Shown here one piece after another: positions 5,665 through 8,204 of a DNA stretch of 8,204 nt. Below the pieces are notes generated by a model, which worked only from the letters and a program-made list of their open reading frames with translations, was not told the origin of the DNA and made no database searches. How positions within the stretch are numbered: position 1 is the stretch's first letter; every line of letters starts with the position of its first letter. This DNA comes from an uncultured bacterium (lineage in GTDB: Bacteria > Hydrogenedentota > Hydrogenedentia > Hydrogenedentales > JAEUWI01). The stretch covers positions 1-8,204 of the forward strand of contig CALAXS010000172.1 in assembly GCA_937895305.1 (NCBI GenBank), written 5' to 3'. Position numbers and translations under genes: made by a program.

Positions 5665-8193
5665 ATGTTGCGCTCAATATCAATTTGTGTTGCGTGTTGC
5701 TTGTCTGCATTTGGCGCGGACTTTGATGCTTCCACGGCGCAGTGGGACTGGATCGACATGACGGGCGATGCACAGATTCACACGGTGGAAGCCCTGAACC
5801 CACCGCCGGGCTATGGGCCGGAGGTGCTGGAGTTGCGTGGGGATCTCATCCTGGGGCTGCTCAAGGATGAACGTCTGGACACGGGCGATATTTTGGTGCT
5901 GTATCGAGAGCTGGAAGCGCGGGACAAGGACGCGGATGGTATCATCCTCTTTCATGCGGATTATGGCGACAGTGTAAGTGTGGAGCATAACACGAAGGTG
6001 ATGCGTCCCCAGTCGTGGCTGGAACTGGATAATGATTCAGGGGTGCACTTTCGCGCGATAGGCGAAGATGGTGAGGAGCGGGCCTTCGACGAGCATCCGG
6101 GATTGATGCTGGTGACGGACGACTGGAACATCACAGGGTGGATCTGGCAGCGGGTGCACATCACCGAGGACCGGGTCATGGGCCGGGTGTGGCCCGCCCA
6201 CGAAGCGGAACCGGTGGACTGGCACCTGGATACGGAGCGATTCAGTGGCGACGGACGACGCTTCGGCCTACGGGTAAGTTCGGGCGCGGTGCAGGTAGCG
6301 CATTTTGAAGCAGGTGAAGAAATTGCTTCTCCCCCACTTTCTGAGGAACCCTGGATTTATTTTCCCAAGAGCGACTTGGTTTCGCCCGACCATATCGCGC
6401 TGTATATTTTTTCGACAAAGGCTATCACCGATAAGGAACTTCCTGTCACGCTCAAATGGGGAAGCCAAAAAACCAATGCATCCTTACTCAAGGACAATCC
6501 CCATCCAGCGGAATCAACATGCTATCCCTATTATCTCCGCACCCATGTACCACCATTCAATGCAGATGGAGTCAAGCCTGAAGGGCGCGTTGCGCTTCAA
6601 TTCCAGGATAGTGTCGGAGAATTCAATATCGTTTATGACGATGTATTGGCCAATGAACTTGGTGCTCTCTTCGCCAGGCATTTTTCGTCAGAACTTATCG
6701 TTACTGACTCGTTAGAGATGCGTATTCATGTTAATGCACAGTTCCATTTGGCGCAAGCTGGCCTAGCCGCTTTGAGTAAAGGCGACCAGGAAGGTGCCCG
6801 ATTGCGGCTTGCTGATGTTAAAGAAGCGAGGGCCTATGAAGATGAACTGCGAAAGAACAAGGGAAGGCCAGGTGATTTTACCCTCTTTAAAAATCGTTGG
6901 GCATCCACTAATGATGCTCATGATTTTGAAACCCACTTGGTTTATGGATTCTCAGGATATCAATGGGCAGAGTTGGTTCACCCAAATGGCGAACGTGTGC
7001 GCTGGTATCCTACGCCGAACTCCAGAAATAGACACCATGAGTTCGTCATCACTCCCACCATGGGTTATTACACCCTTCGCTGGGAATTGGATGGCGAAGT
7101 CCATGAGCAGAAAATCGTGGGACCCGTGGTGGAGACGAAGGATGGGCAACTTTATGTTAATGGGGAGCCGTTTATTGTGAAGGGAGTGAATGTGCATGCG
7201 CTGGATTCGGGAAATCCGGAGCGGACACGGCGGATGATGAAGTCGTTGAAGGGGCTGGGATTTAATATGCTGCGGGGGGATTATCCGCCCACGTGGGAAG
7301 TGGAGATGGGCGAGGAGGAGAATCTGTTCTGGACGATTCTGGCGCCGTTCAGTGTGGCGAGTACGGACGAAATTCAGGAACGTCAGGGCGGGAGCCTCAT
7401 GGGGGAGGCGCGTGAGATTGCCATGGAGCATATCCTGAAGTATCGGGACTATGCAGGGACCTTGCTGTGGAATTCGTGCAATGAAATCACGGGCGACACA
7501 ACGGCGTTTCTGGAGAACCTCTATCCGGTGTATAAACACCTGGATCCGTACAGGCGCCCGGTGCATTATGCGAATCTATTCGGTCAGGAGCGTTGGCAGG
7601 GGCAGGACGCGGTGGGGATTAACTATTACTTTGCCAAGGGTCAGACGCCAGAGGATAAGCATCCGCTGATTCAGAAGAGCATCGACTTGGCGAAGGCGCA
7701 GAACAAGCCTGTGTTTTACACGGAGTACAATTCGTATCAGGGACCGGACCCGCAGGGTGGGGTCATGGCCATAGAGGGACTCTTTGAGTGGGGTGTAGAA
7801 CAGGGCATGAGTGGCGGTTTCTTGTACATGGCCCCCACGTCGAGTGACCATCCGGGCGTGTGGGTGGATGGAGAATTGAACACAGACTCGCGCATGGCAG
7901 CGGCGTTTCATAAGGCCTTTGATGATGTGGAAATACGTTTAGATCAATCAGGCGATAGCTCTAAACTAGTTATTACAAACAAGCGCCCGTACACACTTCG
8001 AAATATCTCTATAAAACTCGAAGATGCTAGGAAAGATCTTTTTATCCAAACACTTGGTCCCAATAAAAGCCATGACATATCGGCACTATTTTCACCCGGA
8101 CTGATAGAGCCTAGTCTAATTGTCCAAATGGAAAGTCACTATGGGATTCGCTCAACAATTACCAGCCCAATAATTTTAATTTCAAACCAGTAA
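5665..8193 (+). CDS. Exported multidomain glycoside hydrolase with GH2-like catalytic barrel
   Basis: The 842-residue protein begins with a short signal peptide (1-18, A-F-G-A|D), so it probably acts in the periplasm or outside. Residues 19-215 look like a concanavalin/LamG-type beta-sandwich, judged from the W-x-R-V and G-R-V-W-P segments (161-177) typical of such domains in polysaccharide-degrading proteins. Residues 216-350 are unrecognised. About 355-400 is a helical, TPR-like stretch, followed by a beta-rich, Ig-like segment (420-485). The TIM barrel runs from about 495 to 752. It opens with V-N-G-E-P-F-I-V-K-G-V-N (498-509). N606-E607 fits the GH2 acid/base pair and E687 (F-Y-T-E-Y) the nucleophile, 80 residues apart. 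Residues 753-842 form a C-terminal beta-sandwich. The GH2 S-H-Y-P segment reads G-D-Y-P (538-541). The usual GH2 N-terminal sugar-binding jelly roll is not evident. It probably hydrolyses a beta-glycosidic bond, but the sugar cannot be named. GC content swings by block along the gene. The start is set by AGGAAAG and the signal peptide. Confidence 0.8.
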   Translation: MLRSISICVACCLSAFGADFDASTAQWDWIDMTGDAQIHTVEALNPPPGYGPEVLELRGDLILGLLKDERLDTGDILVLYRELEARDKDADGIILFHADYGDSVSVEHNTKVMRPQSWLELDNDSGVHFRAIGEDGEERAFDEHPGLMLVTDDWNITGWIWQRVHITEDRVMGRVWPAHEAEPVDWHLDTERFSGDGRRFGLRVSSGAVQVAHFEAGEEIASPPLSEEPWIYFPKSDLVSPDHIALYIFSTKAITDKELPVTLKWGSQKTNASLLKDNPHPAESTCYPYYLRTHVPPFNADGVKPEGRVALQFQDSVGEFNIVYDDVLANELGALFARHFSSELIVTDSLEMRIHVNAQFHLAQAGLAALSKGDQEGARLRLADVKEARAYEDELRKNKGRPGDFTLFKNRWASTNDAHDFETHLVYGFSGYQWAELVHPNGERVRWYPTPNSRNRHHEFVITPTMGYYTLRWELDGEVHEQKIVGPVVETKDGQLYVNGEPFIVKGVNVHALDSGNPERTRRMMKSLKGLGFNMLRGDYPPTWEVEMGEEENLFWTILAPFSVASTDEIQERQGGSLMGEAREIAMEHILKYRDYAGTLLWNSCNEITGDTTAFLENLYPVYKHLDPYRRPVHYANLFGQERWQGQDAVGINYYFAKGQTPEDKHPLIQKSIDLAKAQNKPVFYTEYNSYQGPDPQGGVMAIEGLFEWGVEQGMSGGFLYMAPTSSDHPGVWVDGELNTDSRMAAAFHKAFDDVEIRLDQSGDSSKLVITNKRPYTLRNISIKLEDARKDLFIQTLGPNKSHDISALFSPGLIEPSLIVQMESHYGIRSTITSPIILISNQ

Positions 8194-8204
8194 GCCTACT
8201 CCCT

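Noticed and set aside
6952..7566. Minus-strand open frame of 204 codons inside the glycosidase gene
   Set aside because: It lies opposite the GH2 barrel coding region, has a His/Arg/Pro-rich translation typical of antisense frames, and has no own start signal.
1..8204. A new multi-gene defence or biosynthetic system
   Set aside because: The four genes are on alternating strands with separate start regions and belong to well-known families with no shared pathway. Nothing supports a joint system.

Overview
This is a bacterial chromosomal window of 8.2 kb holding four complete, apparently unrelated genes separated by short intergenic regions. Two of these regions carry hairpin-rich dispersed repeats. 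The host looks Gram-negative: two proteins carry N-terminal signal peptides, and the transporter promoter is sigma70-like. Base composition is moderate to moderately high GC. A secreted family GH2-type glycoside hydrolase with an N-terminal LamG-like sandwich, alongside GTTCCCA...TGGGAA-type palindromic repeats, recalls PVC-like or Hydrogenedentota-like environmental bacteria. That is only an impression; no marker gene in the window fixes the taxonomy.

Layout: (1) 1-254 is an AT-rich leader or intergenic region with a weak minus-strand promoter and a weak hairpin/T-tract signal. (2) 255-1292 (-) encodes a medium-chain zinc-type dehydrogenase with the structural zinc site but not the usual catalytic-zinc cysteine. 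(3) 1293-1474 is a divergent promoter region with a very good sigma70 promoter and a leader hairpin reading rightward. (4) 1475-3061 (+) encodes a sodium:amino-acid symporter of the AGCS family with an added signal peptide. (5) 3062-3246 lies between convergent genes and contains two different repeat units. (6) 3247-5439 (-) encodes a RecD2-type DNA helicase. (7) 5440-5664 is a divergent region half filled by a 115-bp inverted-repeat element made of three hairpins. (8) 5665-8193 (+) encodes an exported multidomain GH2-like glycosidase.

The genes do not form one pathway or operon. They are transcribed as -, +, -, +, each with its own start region. I see no defence system, CRISPR array, tRNA, rRNA or transposase. 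The two most interesting points are structural. First, recD2 is bracketed by copies of one repeat that share a 30-bp identical stretch in direct orientation. Second, the glycosidase gene is a composition mosaic: high-GC and low-GC blocks alternate and their edges fall close to domain boundaries.
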